The notes: generated from the letters alone by a model not told the origin. A stretch of 64,000 nt of DNA from Gammaproteobacteria bacterium (GCA_024230095.1 JAAERS010000337.1:1-64000); one strand, 5' to 3'; positions 30,220-40,211 are shown, numbered from the stretch's first letter. Numbers and translations are program-made.

Positions 30220-30573
30220 GGGCCCTAATCCAATACCGCAACAGACCCCATTGCCACCATCTCTTTAGAGCCTGCGCAAGTAAATTCTTGGCTGAGCACA
30301 CAAATAAACTCAACATAACCAAAGCGGCGATCAGGCCTGACCTCGATGGTTCCAACTACCAAATTAAAAACAGACACACCCTAAAAAGCTAACTGTAAAC
30401 GTGCACTTCTGGGCCATTCTCATGCTCTCTCGAGGGCTAATCTATAGTAAGGCATTGACCTGCAGTATCAAACACTGTTTAACATATCTGCAGGTCACAT
30501 TGTGAGTCATACTTTGGTTGCTAGTCACTAGGCACCCCCTACTGCTGGTATAGCGCCATTATTAAACTCGCCA
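30220..30573. other. Intergenic region with wide inverted repeat
   Basis: A 354-bp gap between convergent genes. It contains an inverted repeat of ten-base arms TGACCTGCAG (30456-30465) and CTGCAGGTCA (30488-30497), with the palindrome AAACACTGTTT (30470-30480) between them. The arms share TGACCTGCA with the repeat at 23007-23035. I see no gene in it. Confidence 0.55.
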
Positions 30574-30993
30574 TTAAACCAATAAAAAAAGGCCCAACTT
30601 AACCAGCAATACCATATTGGCAAGCAAACCCAACAGATAAAAATAGCTGCGAGGACTTGGATTTTTCGGCGTAGCAATTGTGTAGTACAGCCACATATGA
30701 ATTAAACGTGCGATAGCGTATACCCATATACAGGCACTTACCCAACTAGAATCCAAGCCCACCATTATCGCCACAATAACAGAGCCCAACATGAGCAACA
30801 GATTTTCTAAAGAGTTAATATAAGTACGATGACTACGAAAAACAAAGGACTCGTGGCTAAGCTTCGCATCCACTACGCCAGGCACATAATGACGCTGTCT
30901 GCGGTGGGCTATAGAGGCCACTGCAGCCTGCACAAAAACGGTTAAAAGAATAACCCAAATGCCCAAAAATGCGCTTGAATAAGCACTCAACAT
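30574..30993 (-). CDS. MAPEG-family membrane protein
   Basis: A 139-residue protein with four hydrophobic segments. The pattern FRSHRTYINSLENLLLMLGSVIV matches MAPEG (eicosanoid and glutathione metabolism) proteins, where the Arg and Glu-Asn are conserved. I use the ATG at 30993, preceded by GAGATAA. The frame stays open ten more codons upstream, but that part would run into the sox terminator. The function of bacterial MAPEG proteins is mostly unknown; some bind glutathione. Confidence 0.85.
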   Translation of the reverse strand: MLSAYSSAFLGIWVILLTVFVQAAVASIAHRRQRHYVPGVVDAKLSHESFVFRSHRTYINSLENLLLMLGSVIVAIMVGLDSSWVSACIWVYAIARLIHMWLYYTIATPKNPSPRSYFYLLGLLANMVLLVKLGLFLLV

Positions 30994-31020
30994 AATATTT
31001 ATCTCGATATATATTTTCAA

Positions 31021-31050
31021 CAAAAAAGCCAGCTACATGAGCTGGCTTAT
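31021..31050 (-). terminator. Rho-independent terminator of the soxBDAG operon
   Basis: On the minus strand the stem AAGCCAGCT / AGCTGGCTT with a short loop is followed by six T, about 30 bp past the soxG stop. It separates soxG from the MAPEG gene. Confidence 0.85.
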
Positions 31051-31079
31051 ATTATGACATATTAAATATGAGGAAATAT

Positions 31080-31661
31080 TTATGTGACCCGCAAGCCATA
31101 CTCTTGTGAAGCATCAGCTAACCACAAGAAAAAATAGTCAGAAAAACTACGACGAATAACCAAATCAAAAGAGCCATCCGCGCACTTGTGGATGATAGCC
31201 CCTGTCTTGGCAAAGGTAGTTTGCACCACTTTACCTATCCCTAAGTTGCTTGGGTGGCAATCATATACCGTAGACTTCATCATCAAATCATCGACTTGTG
31301 GGCCCGACAAGTTAACCAATGTTTGACCACTAGATTGATCGGTCACAGCCACGTGTTGACCCGCCAGCGCATCACGCAGATCGGCCTCTACCTGCGCCTG
31401 AGTGTCCGCAGCAACCAACAACAACCATTCATTAGGGCACAACCAGTAAATACGTGTAGTACCCTGTTCAGCGCTGCTATTGGGTTGCGTTGGTAAGGCT
31501 ACACCTAGCACCTTGGCAACAGCACGGGTAAACGCCTCATCTTGCGGATTACCCCGCAGGTTCAAATGCCCTCGAAATGGATCTTCTCGCATAATAACAT
31601 TGGCATTGGTTACGTGTGCCGGCGCAGTTATATGGTGCAATGGTGTTTTAAGGCTAGTCAT
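31080..31661 (-). CDS. soxG: Sarcosine oxidase gamma subunit SoxG
   Basis: A 193-residue subunit of heterotetrameric sarcosine oxidase, with the SoxG/GcvT-like pattern REDPFRGHLNLRG near residue 24 and LSGPQVDDLMMKST near 127. The ATG at 31661 follows AGGGAGAG. It overlaps the soxA stop by eight bases (ATGACTAG), which indicates coupled translation. Starts further upstream would lie deep inside soxA. It is the last gene of soxBDAG. Confidence 0.93.
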   Translation of the reverse strand: MTSLKTPLHHITAPAHVTNANVIMREDPFRGHLNLRGNPQDEAFTRAVAKVLGVALPTQPNSSAEQGTTRIYWLCPNEWLLLVAADTQAQVEADLRDALAGQHVAVTDQSSGQTLVNLSGPQVDDLMMKSTVYDCHPSNLGIGKVVQTTFAKTGAIIHKCADGSFDLVIRRSFSDYFFLWLADASQEYGLRVT

Positions 31662-34653
31662 GGTGACGCTCTCCCTTTGGGTCATAGAACACGGGACTAC
31701 AGATTTCGGCTGCCAGCACACGTCCGTCAGCCAATGGGAAATACACTGTATCACCCGTCTTATGGTGCCCTGCTTTCACCGTACCCAAAGCAATACCGTG
31801 CCCCAAACACTCGCTCCAGTAGCTAGACGTAACATGGCCTAACATATCCATAGGTATAGGTTGTGTCGGGTCAGCCACAATTTGTGATCCTTCTGGAATC
31901 ACCACAGTCGGATCTGTCGGCTTTAGGCCCACCAAATGCTTGCGATCATCGCGACTAGTATCTGGCCGGGTAAAAGAACGCTTACCCAAGAAACTAAACT
32001 CTTTATTTTTACCCACCACCCAATGCATACCGCAGTCTTGGGGCGTCAAAGAACCATCAGTATCTTGGCCAACAATAATGTACCCTTTTTCAGCACGCAA
32101 TACATGCATGGTCTCGGTACCATAGGGAGTAATATCAAACTCTTCACCAGCCGCCATTATTTGTTGCCACATATGCAGGCCCTGATTAGCCGGCACGTTG
32201 ACTTCGTATGCGAGTTCGCCCGTAAAGGAGATGCGGAAAATGCGTGCCTTAATGCCGGCAACCGTACCTTCACGCCAATCCATAAACTTAAATGCCTCCG
32301 CTGACAGGTCAACATCATCACACAGCTTTTCCAATACCTTACGTGCATTAGGACCTGAGAATGAACAGGTGGCCCAATGGTCTGTTACCGAAGTCAAATA
32401 GACTTCAAGTTCTGGCCATTCAGTCTGCAACCACATTTCTAACCAAGACATTACGCCTGCGGCACCACCAGTTGTGGTGGTCATCAGAAAATGGTTATCA
32501 CCAAGGCAAGCAGTTACACCGTCGTCAAATACCATACCGTCTTCTTTAAGCATCAAACCATAGCGGCATTTGCCGGGTGCTAGCTTACTAAAGGCATTGG
32601 TATAAACACGATTCAAGAATTCGCGTGCATCCTTACCCTGAATATCAATTTTACCCAAAGTAGAAGCGTCAACCATACCCACACTGCGGCGTACAGCCAT
32701 GCACTCACGATTCAGGGTTTGTTGCATTGACTCACCCGCCTTTGGATAATACCAAGGGCGTTTCCATTGGCCGACATTTTCAAATAAAGCACCATTATCA
32801 AGGTGCCAAGAATGCATGGCAGTATGACGAGCAGGATCCAACAATTCACCAATATCACGCCCACCAATAGCCCCGAAAGTAACGGGTGTATAGGCGGGGC
32901 GAAAGATGGTAGTGCCCGTTTCGGCAATCGTCTTGCCTAGGTTCTTGGCCGTGATGGCCATGCCGTTGATATTACCTGTCTTACCTTGGTCGGTACCGAA
33001 ACCCATAGCCGTATATCGTTTGACATGTTCAATAGACTCAAAACCTTCACGATTTGCCAGCTCAATGCCTGCCGCGGTAACGTCATTTTGGAAGTCAACA
33101 AACTGTTTCGGTGCACGGCTCACGGGTTTGGTATGAGGTACCAAATACATGGCCTGTGCCGGACATATAGATTCATCACCACAATCATACTGGTTATGGA
33201 CTTCACTAGCGGCTGCTTTGGCGCCCATTTGGGCTCCAGCGGTTAAGGCACCTGCAGTACTATATTCACCGTCAATAGCACCCGCCAAGTGCTGCTGTTG
33301 CAGCGTTGGACCAGGTACAAATGCGGCCACCTCATCATTCCACTGGGGACGGCTACCCGTGTGACAGCTTAGGTGCACAACCGGGCTCCAACCACCGGCA
33401 ACGGCGATCAGATCACAACTCATGCTCATTGGCTGCCCGGTAACCTTATCACCCTCAATATCAATGGGTGCAACCATGGCGTCGGTGACCTGTTTATTGC
33501 CCTTAGCCTCGATAATGGCATGGCCTGGCTTAACAGTAATACCGGCTTCTCTAGCGGCATCAACTAAGCGCCCCTCAGGATTATGACGCACATCAACAAT
33601 GGCCACGACAGTGCGCCCAGCGGCAACAATATCCAATGCCGTTTGATAACCCGAATCATTGGTGGTCATAACCACACAGCGGTTACCTGGAACCACACCA
33701 TAACGATTCACATAAGTGGCTACTGAGCCCGACAACATCACCCCGGGCAAATCATTATTGGCAAAAACCAAGGGTCTCTCGATAGCACCCGTTGCCAAGA
33801 CTACCTGATGTGCGCGAATCCGATGTATACGTTGGCGGGTGCCACTTTGAGCGGTCATACCCTGATGATCAGTACGGCGCTCCAATGCACCCAAAAAGTT
33901 ATGATCATAATAACCAAATACTGTAGTACGAGGCAGGCAAATCACATTCTCCATGGCCGCCAATTCAGCCGCAGCTGCTTCGGCCCATTCGACAGCAGGT
34001 TGGTCATTAATAGTTTGCCCACTGGCTAGCAATGAACCACCAAATTCATTCTGTTCATCTGCTAGGATGACGCGTTTGCCAGTGCGACCAGCTTCTAGAG
34101 CCGCTGCCAAGCCGGCAGGGCCTGCCCCCACTATCATGACGTCACAATGACGATTCATCTTGTCGTACGTATCTGGATCAGCTTCTAAAGAGGCCTTGCC
34201 ATAACCTGCGGCCTTGCGAATGAACTTTTCATAAGTCATCCACATCTTCTCTGGCCACATAAAGGTCTTGTAATAGAAGCCTGGGGGCATCATTTTGCCA
34301 CCAATCTTGCCAACCCATTCCATTAAGTCAAAATCAGCATTAGGCCAACCATTGGTAGCACTCGCTGTTAAACCATCAAACAGTTCTATCTGCGTGGCCC
34401 TAGGATTAGGAATGGTCTCCTTGCCAACTCCCAGTTGCATTAGTGCATTAGCTTCTTCGGCTCCATGGCCAAAAATACCGCGGGCACGTGAATACTTGAA
34501 ACTACGTCCTACCACTTTGATGCCGTTGGCTAACATCGCCGACGCTAGGGTGTCGCCTTGGTAACCTTGATACTGCTTACCATTCCAAGTAAATGACAAA
34601 GGCTGATTACGATCGATCCGACCACCTTGTGCTAAACGATTGTGCTGGCTCAT
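31654..34653 (-). CDS. soxA: Sarcosine oxidase alpha subunit SoxA
   Basis: A 999-residue subunit, the usual length. The N-terminal region has the SFTWNGKQYQGYQGDTLASA start typical of SoxA and the FSYSRARGI-like stretch FKYSRARGIFGHGAEE. A Rossmann NAD site follows ([16 protein letters not shown] near 175). The C-terminal third is a GcvT-like tetrahydrofolate-binding domain (TGELAYEVNVP, then MHVLRAEKGYI). In the complex it binds NAD and folate, so the methyl group oxidised from sarcosine becomes 5,10-methylene-THF. It overlaps soxD by four bases. Confidence 0.97.
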   Translation of the reverse strand: MSQHNRLAQGGRIDRNQPLSFTWNGKQYQGYQGDTLASAMLANGIKVVGRSFKYSRARGIFGHGAEEANALMQLGVGKETIPNPRATQIELFDGLTASATNGWPNADFDLMEWVGKIGGKMMPPGFYYKTFMWPEKMWMTYEKFIRKAAGYGKASLEADPDTYDKMNRHCDVMIVGAGPAGLAAALEAGRTGKRVILADEQNEFGGSLLASGQTINDQPAVEWAEAAAAELAAMENVICLPRTTVFGYYDHNFLGALERRTDHQGMTAQSGTRQRIHRIRAHQVVLATGAIERPLVFANNDLPGVMLSGSVATYVNRYGVVPGNRCVVMTTNDSGYQTALDIVAAGRTVVAIVDVRHNPEGRLVDAAREAGITVKPGHAIIEAKGNKQVTDAMVAPIDIEGDKVTGQPMSMSCDLIAVAGGWSPVVHLSCHTGSRPQWNDEVAAFVPGPTLQQQHLAGAIDGEYSTAGALTAGAQMGAKAAASEVHNQYDCGDESICPAQAMYLVPHTKPVSRAPKQFVDFQNDVTAAGIELANREGFESIEHVKRYTAMGFGTDQGKTGNINGMAITAKNLGKTIAETGTTIFRPAYTPVTFGAIGGRDIGELLDPARHTAMHSWHLDNGALFENVGQWKRPWYYPKAGESMQQTLNRECMAVRRSVGMVDASTLGKIDIQGKDAREFLNRVYTNAFSKLAPGKCRYGLMLKEDGMVFDDGVTACLGDNHFLMTTTTGGAAGVMSWLEMWLQTEWPELEVYLTSVTDHWATCSFSGPNARKVLEKLCDDVDLSAEAFKFMDWREGTVAGIKARIFRISFTGELAYEVNVPANQGLHMWQQIMAAGEEFDITPYGTETMHVLRAEKGYIIVGQDTDGSLTPQDCGMHWVVGKNKEFSFLGKRSFTRPDTSRDDRKHLVGLKPTDPTVVIPEGSQIVADPTQPIPMDMLGHVTSSYWSECLGHGIALGTVKAGHHKTGDTVYFPLADGRVLAAEICSPVFYDPKGERHHD

Positions 34654-34940
34654 GACTTTCCTCCAGTCACAGTCGGTTGCTCACCCATCTTGTATGTCTC
34701 ATAAATCTCATAGGTGTGGGTATTGCGGGTAACATTGAAATAACGACGACAACCTACAGCATGGTTCCACATCTCATGGTGCAATCCACGGGGGTTGGTA
34801 CGGAAAAACACATAGTCCCCCCATTCGGCATCTGTTAAAGACTCCGGGTCTAGGGGACGTGCGATGTGCGCTTCACCAGAATAAGAAAATTCTTCCTCTT
34901 CGCGCATTTCTTCACAGTATGGGCAATAAATATGTAACAT
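34650..34940 (-). CDS. soxD: Sarcosine oxidase delta subunit SoxD
   Basis: A 96-residue zinc-binding subunit. The N-terminal MLHIYCPYCEEMREEEEFSY has the C6-x2-C9 pair, and HEMWNHAVGCRRYFNVTRN supplies the distal histidine and cysteine ligands. Length and the TYKMGE ending are normal for SoxD. It ends in an ATGA overlap with soxA and starts 15 bp after soxB. Confidence 0.96.
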   Translation of the reverse strand: MLHIYCPYCEEMREEEEFSYSGEAHIARPLDPESLTDAEWGDYVFFRTNPRGLHHEMWNHAVGCRRYFNVTRNTHTYEIYETYKMGEQPTVTGGKS

Positions 34941-34955
34941 GTTTTGTATCCTACC

Positions 34956-36206
34956 CTAATGTGCCACGCCAGCAGCACCATGCTCATCGATCAGATGGCC
35001 AGTATTGAAGCGGTCGATTGTAAATGGTTTTGCCAATGGATGGGGTTCATCATGGGCTACGGTATGAGCAAACACATGGCCCGAACCTGGTGTCGCTTTA
35101 AAGCCACCTGTGCCCCAGCCACAGTTGAAGTACAAGCCATCAACACGGGTTTTAGAAATAATTGGACAGGCATCTGGACAAGTATCAACAACGCCACCCC
35201 AAGCACGGTTCATGCGCACTCGGCTGAACATGGGAAACAGTTCACATATGGCCGACAGGGTGTGCTCGACAACGTGGAAGCTACCACGCTGACCGTAACC
35301 ATTATAAGAATCAATCCCGGCACCAATTACCAGGTCACCCTTATCAGACTGGCTAACATAAGCATGCACCGCGTTGGACATCACCACCGTGTCGATAATC
35401 GGTTTTATGGGCTCAGATACCAAAGCTTGTAAAGGATGTGATTCCAGGGGCAAACGAATGCCGGCCATAGCGGCCACCACACCTGAGTTGCCCGCGGTTA
35501 CACAAGCAACTTTTTTGGCACCAATAAAGCCTTGGTTAGTCTGCACACCCGTAACGGCGCCCTGCTCAACCACAATATCAGTGACTTCACACTGTTGAAT
35601 CAAGTCAACACCCAACTGGTCAGCACCGCGGGCAAAGCCCCAAGCCACGGCATCGTGACGGGCCACACCACCGGTTTTCTGCCAAGACGCTCCCAATACG
35701 GGATAACGAATATCCTGAGAGTCATTGATGATCGGCACAATCTCTTTTACTTCTTGGGTATTCAACACGGCGGCATCAATGCCATTTAAACGATTCGCAT
35801 TAACACGACGTTCAATATCTCGCATATCCTGCAGATTATGCCCCAGATTCATAACCCCACGAGAACTAAACATCACGTTGTAGTTCAAGTCTTGGCTTAG
35901 GCCATACCACAAATCAAGCGCATGATCATAAAGTTTAGATGCTTCATCCCACAAATAATTTGAACGCACAATGGTAGTATTGCGCGCCGTATTACCACCG
36001 CCTAAATACCCCTTTTCTACAACCGCAATATTAGTAATACCATGCTCTTTGGCAAGGTAATAAGCGGTGGCCAAACCATGGCCGCCACCACCAACAATAA
36101 TCACGTCATAGGACTTTTTAGGGCGAGGACTACGCCAAGCTTTTTGCCAGTCCTCATGGTGTTTCAGGGAATGCTTAAATAGGCTAAAGCCCGAGTATTT
36201 TTTCAT
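34956..36206 (-). CDS. soxB: Sarcosine oxidase beta subunit SoxB
   Basis: A 416-residue flavoprotein that oxidises sarcosine to glycine. The FAD motif [13 protein letters not shown] is at about 38-50, [14 protein letters not shown] at 72-85, and the histidine that in studied SoxB proteins bonds covalently to FMN is H184 (ARHDAVAW). I chose the ATG at 36206 because family members begin KKYSGFSL-like. The frame continues upstream for 14 further codons without such similarity. First gene of soxBDAG, divergent from mobB-moeA. No glyA or folate genes follow in this operon. Confidence 0.96.
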   Translation of the reverse strand: MKKYSGFSLFKHSLKHHEDWQKAWRSPRPKKSYDVIIVGGGGHGLATAYYLAKEHGITNIAVVEKGYLGGGNTARNTTIVRSNYLWDEASKLYDHALDLWYGLSQDLNYNVMFSSRGVMNLGHNLQDMRDIERRVNANRLNGIDAAVLNTQEVKEIVPIINDSQDIRYPVLGASWQKTGGVARHDAVAWGFARGADQLGVDLIQQCEVTDIVVEQGAVTGVQTNQGFIGAKKVACVTAGNSGVVAAMAGIRLPLESHPLQALVSEPIKPIIDTVVMSNAVHAYVSQSDKGDLVIGAGIDSYNGYGQRGSFHVVEHTLSAICELFPMFSRVRMNRAWGGVVDTCPDACPIISKTRVDGLYFNCGWGTGGFKATPGSGHVFAHTVAHDEPHPLAKPFTIDRFNTGHLIDEHGAAGVAH

Positions 36207-36435
36207 AGGGTAGAACCAAAGGGTAATAACGCCAACAAAAAACTCCACTTCACAGCAGAGTTCATCAAGTGAGCCTATTTTGCAGAAACCCAGAGCTTAC
36301 GACTTATTTAAATGCGACCTACATCAAGATTGGCAGACAAACACGAGGTTGATAGGCAAAAGGCGCATACACATAAGTCCATTACAGGCAAACTCTAGTA
36401 CAATGCGGCCATTATTGAATTATTCAGACAAACTC

Positions 36436-38211
36436 ATGCAAGTATTCGGAATTGTTGGCTGGAAAGACAACGGCAAAACCACACTCGTAGAACGCCTGAT
36501 CAGCAATCTGACCAAGCGCGGCTACCAAGTGGCTTCAGTCAAACATGCCCATCACGATGTCGACCTAGACCAACCAGGTCGTGATAGCTATCGACACCGA
36601 GCAGCTGGGGCTAGGCAAACCATGTTAGCCACCGGCAATCGCTGGGCGCTAATGCATGAATATGGCAACCAAACAGAGGCGCCTGTTGAACAACTGCTAG
36701 AACAATTCGCCCCGTGCGATCTAGTCATTATTGAGGGTTATAAACAAGGCCCCCATGACAAATTAGAAGTCGTGCGCCAATTGAACAAACGCGGCCTGCT
36801 CTTAAATCAGGTCCCCAATGTGCAAGCCATCGCGACCGACTTGGAAGATTTAGATGTTTCAGTGCCAATACTGGACATTAACAACATCGATCAGGTTGCT
36901 GATTGGGTGCTACTGCAAACAGGTCTGACAGGCAAGTCACAACCAAATAGCAATCTCAATGATTGCTATAGTCCCACCCAAAATCTGGTATCAGCGCAGG
37001 CTGTCTGGGACGCCATGCGAAGTCATGCCCATCCTCATAGAAGACAGAAAACACTAGACTTGGACGCGTGCCACAACCTATTTTTGGCTGAGGACGTTAC
37101 CAGCCATTTCGACAGCCCTAGATTCAGTAATGTGGCGGTAGATGGTTGGGCCTTGCGCTACGATGACCTGGCTAAACATAACTATTGCTTGCCGGTCATG
37201 CAAAACGAAGCCAATGCCGGTGCCGATTGCGATATCACACTGCAATCAGGCTTTTGTATACGTGCTTTCACTGGCGCCCGCATGCCAACCGGTGCAGACA
37301 CCGTCGTTATGCAAGAAGATGTTCAACTTAAACAAGGCAAAGTGTATTTTCAACAAGCCACTAAAAGCGGTATTAATTGGCGTTCAAGGGGGGAAGATGT
37401 GCGCCAAGGTGAGATCATTTTAAGCAAAGGCCAACGCGTCCGGCCTCAGGATATAGGCCTAGCTGCCGCTACGGGGCATGCACAATTGCCGGTATCTCTG
37501 CCAGTCAGAATCGCCCTCTTTTCGACCGGCGACGAAGTCCAAGAAATAGGTACCGCCTTATCTGAAAATGGCATTTATGATGTCAATCGCCATCTGCTCA
37601 AAGCCCTATACCGTGGCTTGCATTGCCAGGTTACGGATTTAGGCATTCTCGCCGATGACTATGATTGCCTTTATCAAGCGATAGACCAAGCCAGCCAAAG
37701 TCACGACCTCATCATCACCTCTGGTGGTGCCAGCACGGGTAACCATGATCATATTGCCGCCGTATTAGCAGCCCTGGGTGAAGTTCATGCTTGGCGAGTG
37801 GCCATAAAACCCGGGCGCCCGCTGGCATTTGGCACCCTGAATCAGGGCCAGACCCTGTTTTTAGGGTTACCAGGGAACCCCGTCGCCGCCAATGTCTGTA
37901 GCTTGATGTTCGGTACGCCCCTGATTAGCGTCTTGGGAGGCGGCCCTTGGCAACACCCAAAACAACATGCACAAAGACTCGGATTTGATCTTAAGAAAAA
38001 GCCAGGCCGACGAGAGTGGGTTCGGGTATACCAAGAAATCCAAAACGATGGCAGCGTGCTTTTACAACGCAGCGCGTCTCACGGCTCGGGTATTTTGACC
38101 TCCATGACCAAAGCCGACGGCCTAGTTGAACTGGCCGAAGACACAGGTAATCTGAGCAAAGGAACGCTAGTGAACTACCTACCGTTTAATCAATTCAGTA
38201 TTAGCCAATAA
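36436..38211 (+). CDS. Fused MobB-MoeA molybdopterin cofactor protein
   Basis: A 591-residue fusion. Residues 1-170 are MobB: the P-loop GWKDNGKTT at 8-16, the KHAHHDVDLD stretch, and VIIEGYKQGPHDKLEV. MobB is a GTPase that assists guanylation of the cofactor by MobA. Residues about 185-591 are MoeA: NVAVDGWALRY, FTGARMPTGAD, STGDEV, SGGASTGNHDH, KPGRPLAFG and LPGNPVAAN. The reading frame is continuous across the joint, so this is a true fusion. The ATG at 36436 starts at the usual MobB position; earlier in-frame starts lack support. mobA and fdhD lie 4-7 kb away on the other strand. Confidence 0.93.
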   Translation: MQVFGIVGWKDNGKTTLVERLISNLTKRGYQVASVKHAHHDVDLDQPGRDSYRHRAAGARQTMLATGNRWALMHEYGNQTEAPVEQLLEQFAPCDLVIIEGYKQGPHDKLEVVRQLNKRGLLLNQVPNVQAIATDLEDLDVSVPILDINNIDQVADWVLLQTGLTGKSQPNSNLNDCYSPTQNLVSAQAVWDAMRSHAHPHRRQKTLDLDACHNLFLAEDVTSHFDSPRFSNVAVDGWALRYDDLAKHNYCLPVMQNEANAGADCDITLQSGFCIRAFTGARMPTGADTVVMQEDVQLKQGKVYFQQATKSGINWRSRGEDVRQGEIILSKGQRVRPQDIGLAAATGHAQLPVSLPVRIALFSTGDEVQEIGTALSENGIYDVNRHLLKALYRGLHCQVTDLGILADDYDCLYQAIDQASQSHDLIITSGGASTGNHDHIAAVLAALGEVHAWRVAIKPGRPLAFGTLNQGQTLFLGLPGNPVAANVCSLMFGTPLISVLGGGPWQHPKQHAQRLGFDLKKKPGRREWVRVYQEIQNDGSVLLQRSASHGSGILTSMTKADGLVELAEDTGNLSKGTLVNYLPFNQFSISQ

Positions 38212-38223
38212 TCAGCACCTAAG

Positions 38224-38901
38224 CTAAGCAACAGCATGTCGGCAAGACGCCGTTGATTCCATCAACTCACCATCTACCAGACGGAGGGTACGATTGCCAA
38301 TTTTGCGACGAAAATGAGGATCATGACTCACCAGCAACATGGCCTGAGGCAGCTCTTGAAGTATCTCTACCAAACGTAGCTCATTGGCCTCATCCAAGGC
38401 ATTGGTAGGTTCATCTAACAAAAGCACTTGTGGCTCCATGGCCAATACTGATGCCAAAGCAACCAGGCGTTTTTCACCACCAGATAGCTTGTGGGTGATG
38501 CGGTCTTGCAAATACCCAAGGTCCCACTTTTGCAGCAAATTCGTTACAATCTGCATGGCTTCTTCTGGGGACTTTCCTTGATTAAGTGGGCCAAAGGCTA
38601 TGTCTTCGGCAACCGTTGGGCAAAATAGCTGATCATCGGCGTCCTGAAATACTAAACCTGCTCGCTGACGCACAAAATGAAAATCCTTGTCCTTTTTACA
38701 ATGCTGACCAAAGGCCTTGATAGTGCCCTTGTTTGGCTGCAAAAGACCCACCATAAGGCGCAGCAAAGTTGATTTACCAGCCCCATTATGACCCGTAATG
38801 CACAAGCGATCCCCTGCGTGCAGTTTAAGACTGGCACCATGCAAAATAGGGGGACGGCCGACATACCCAAAATGGATATTTGAAAGCTCAAACAAGGACA
38901 T
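38224..38901 (-). CDS. cbiO: ECF-type cobalt/nickel transporter ATP-binding protein CbiO
   Basis: A 225-residue energy-coupling ATPase with Walker A GHNGAGKST at 37-45, Q-loop VFQDADDQLFCPTVAEDIAFGP typical of CbiO/EcfA, signature LSGGEKR near 139 and Walker B LLLDEPTNALD. Slightly short for the family. Its start overlaps the cbiQ end by 14 bases. Last gene of the riboswitch-controlled operon; with CbiQ it powers the CbiM-type substrate unit. Confidence 0.94.
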   Translation of the reverse strand: MSLFELSNIHFGYVGRPPILHGASLKLHAGDRLCITGHNGAGKSTLLRLMVGLLQPNKGTIKAFGQHCKKDKDFHFVRQRAGLVFQDADDQLFCPTVAEDIAFGPLNQGKSPEEAMQIVTNLLQKWDLGYLQDRITHKLSGGEKRLVALASVLAMEPQVLLLDEPTNALDEANELRLVEILQELPQAMLLVSHDPHFRRKIGNRTLRLVDGELMESTASCRHAVA

Positions 38902-39628
38902 GAAATATCTCCAAATATAGTAAGCTGCTCATAAGTAGCAGCATGACAACCATAAACAGCCAGTCCAACAAACCCATACGCAATTGCACAAGCATAGGTA
39001 GCTGACCGGTAAAGCCTCGGCATTTCATGGCTTCTAATACACGTTCTGAGCGTTCTATGGCACGCACTAGCAGCATACCAAACAAGTAACCCACACTGCG
39101 ATAGGTATGCCAGTTATTAGCAGGTTCAAAAGCTCGCGCCTTCATGGCCTGGCGTAAGCGTTGATATTCTTCTTTCAATACGTCGATATAACGCACGGTA
39201 AACAGCAATAGATGTACCAATGCCATCGGCACTTTTAACTTACCCAGAGCCTGCCCCAAAGTGACACTTTCCATACTGCCAACAAGAGCCAGTAACATTA
39301 AAATAACGGCATTGGCTTTCAAAGCTATTTCAATGGCGCGCCACAGGCCTTGCCAAGACGCATGAAGACTCCCCACTTGCCACCAGGTATCTCCTGGAAT
39401 AGTAAAGGGCAACATGACCAGCATTAGCAAGATAAATCCATCCATGGCCAGCATACGCTTGAGTGTTTGTCGCCAAACCAGTCCTGAACCCAACATCACC
39501 AGTAAAGCCATGGCGCTAGCTAACAGTAGTAGCGGCACAACCTGCAAAGACACTACCACCAAACTGAATGATAATGCCAAAACAATACGCGCCCGGGGGT
39601 CCCTATTGGGTACCCAAACCATATCCAT
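38888..39628 (-). CDS. cbiQ: ECF-type cobalt/nickel transporter transmembrane protein CbiQ
   Basis: A 246-residue energy-coupling membrane subunit. It has several hydrophobic segments and the coupling motifs RQAMKARAFEP near residue 153 and EAMKCRGFTG near 193, the paired A-R-G/A-F signatures that bind the ATPase. The ATG at 39628 follows GAGGTGA and starts one base after the upstream stop. The frame is open further upstream, but only inside the previous gene. Confidence 0.92.
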   Translation of the reverse strand: MDMVWVPNRDPRARIVLALSFSLVVVSLQVVPLLLLASAMALLVMLGSGLVWRQTLKRMLAMDGFILLMLVMLPFTIPGDTWWQVGSLHASWQGLWRAIEIALKANAVILMLLALVGSMESVTLGQALGKLKVPMALVHLLLFTVRYIDVLKEEYQRLRQAMKARAFEPANNWHTYRSVGYLFGMLLVRAIERSERVLEAMKCRGFTGQLPMLVQLRMGLLDWLFMVVMLLLMSSLLYLEIFHVLV

Positions 39629-39629
39629 A

Positions 39630-40211
39630 TCAATCACCTCGCAACTTGCGGCGCGCCGCCAAGTAATAACCCAATCCGACAAGACCGAGAATATAGCCAA
39701 TACCACCAAGGACACTTTGCAGATCATTTTTTTCTTTATAGGCCCTTAATTCGCGCCGCATCTGGCGCACTTGCGCAGACAACTTTTGCACTTCTGACAC
39801 CACACTGGCTTGTTCAGCAGCCGCGACTGTTGAAGGCTTATAAAGCTTGGCAATCTCGGTATTCTCGGCCCCCTTTAGAGTGACAACTTCTGCGCTTTTG
39901 GGCACCCAATTAATGGTAGCCTCAGCCACATGGCCGGCACCTAAATCTACCTCAAAATTGAGGTGATCTTGGGTAGCTGGTGTATAAACAAAAAAGCCCT
40001 CTTCATCCGTGTATACCTGATCTATCTCGACGCCGGCTCCATCTGTTACGGATATGCGTTGGGCAACGGCCATATCACCATTTGAAAAACCCAACTCACC
40101 CTCAATGACAGAGCCACTTTGGTACACATCAAAAATGACCTTGTGAGCCCAAGCTGCAGAACTCACAATCAACAACAATAAGACCAGTAATTGGGATAAT
40201 CGTATCAACAT
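39630..40211 (-). CDS. NikL-like auxiliary membrane protein of the ECF metal transporter
   Basis: A 193-residue protein with an N-terminal signal or anchor (SQLLVLLLLIVSSAAWAH), a beta-rich domain of carboxypeptidase-regulatory kind (HKVIFDVYQSGSVIEGEL), a charged coiled-coil stretch (VSEVQKLSAQVRQMRRELR) and a C-terminal membrane helix (GGIGYILGLVGLGYYLAARR). This layout fits NikL, which replaces CbiN in some nickel/cobalt systems. Its ATG overlaps the cbiM stop by one base (TGATG). The exact mechanism is unknown; it likely helps metal capture on the periplasmic face. The residue after the signal cleavage is His, which could be a metal ligand. Confidence 0.78.
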   Translation of the reverse strand: MLIRLSQLLVLLLLIVSSAAWAHKVIFDVYQSGSVIEGELGFSNGDMAVAQRISVTDGAGVEIDQVYTDEEGFFVYTPATQDHLNFEVDLGAGHVAEATINWVPKSAEVVTLKGAENTEIAKLYKPSTVAAAEQASVVSEVQKLSAQVRQMRRELRAYKEKNDLQSVLGGIGYILGLVGLGYYLAARRKLRGD

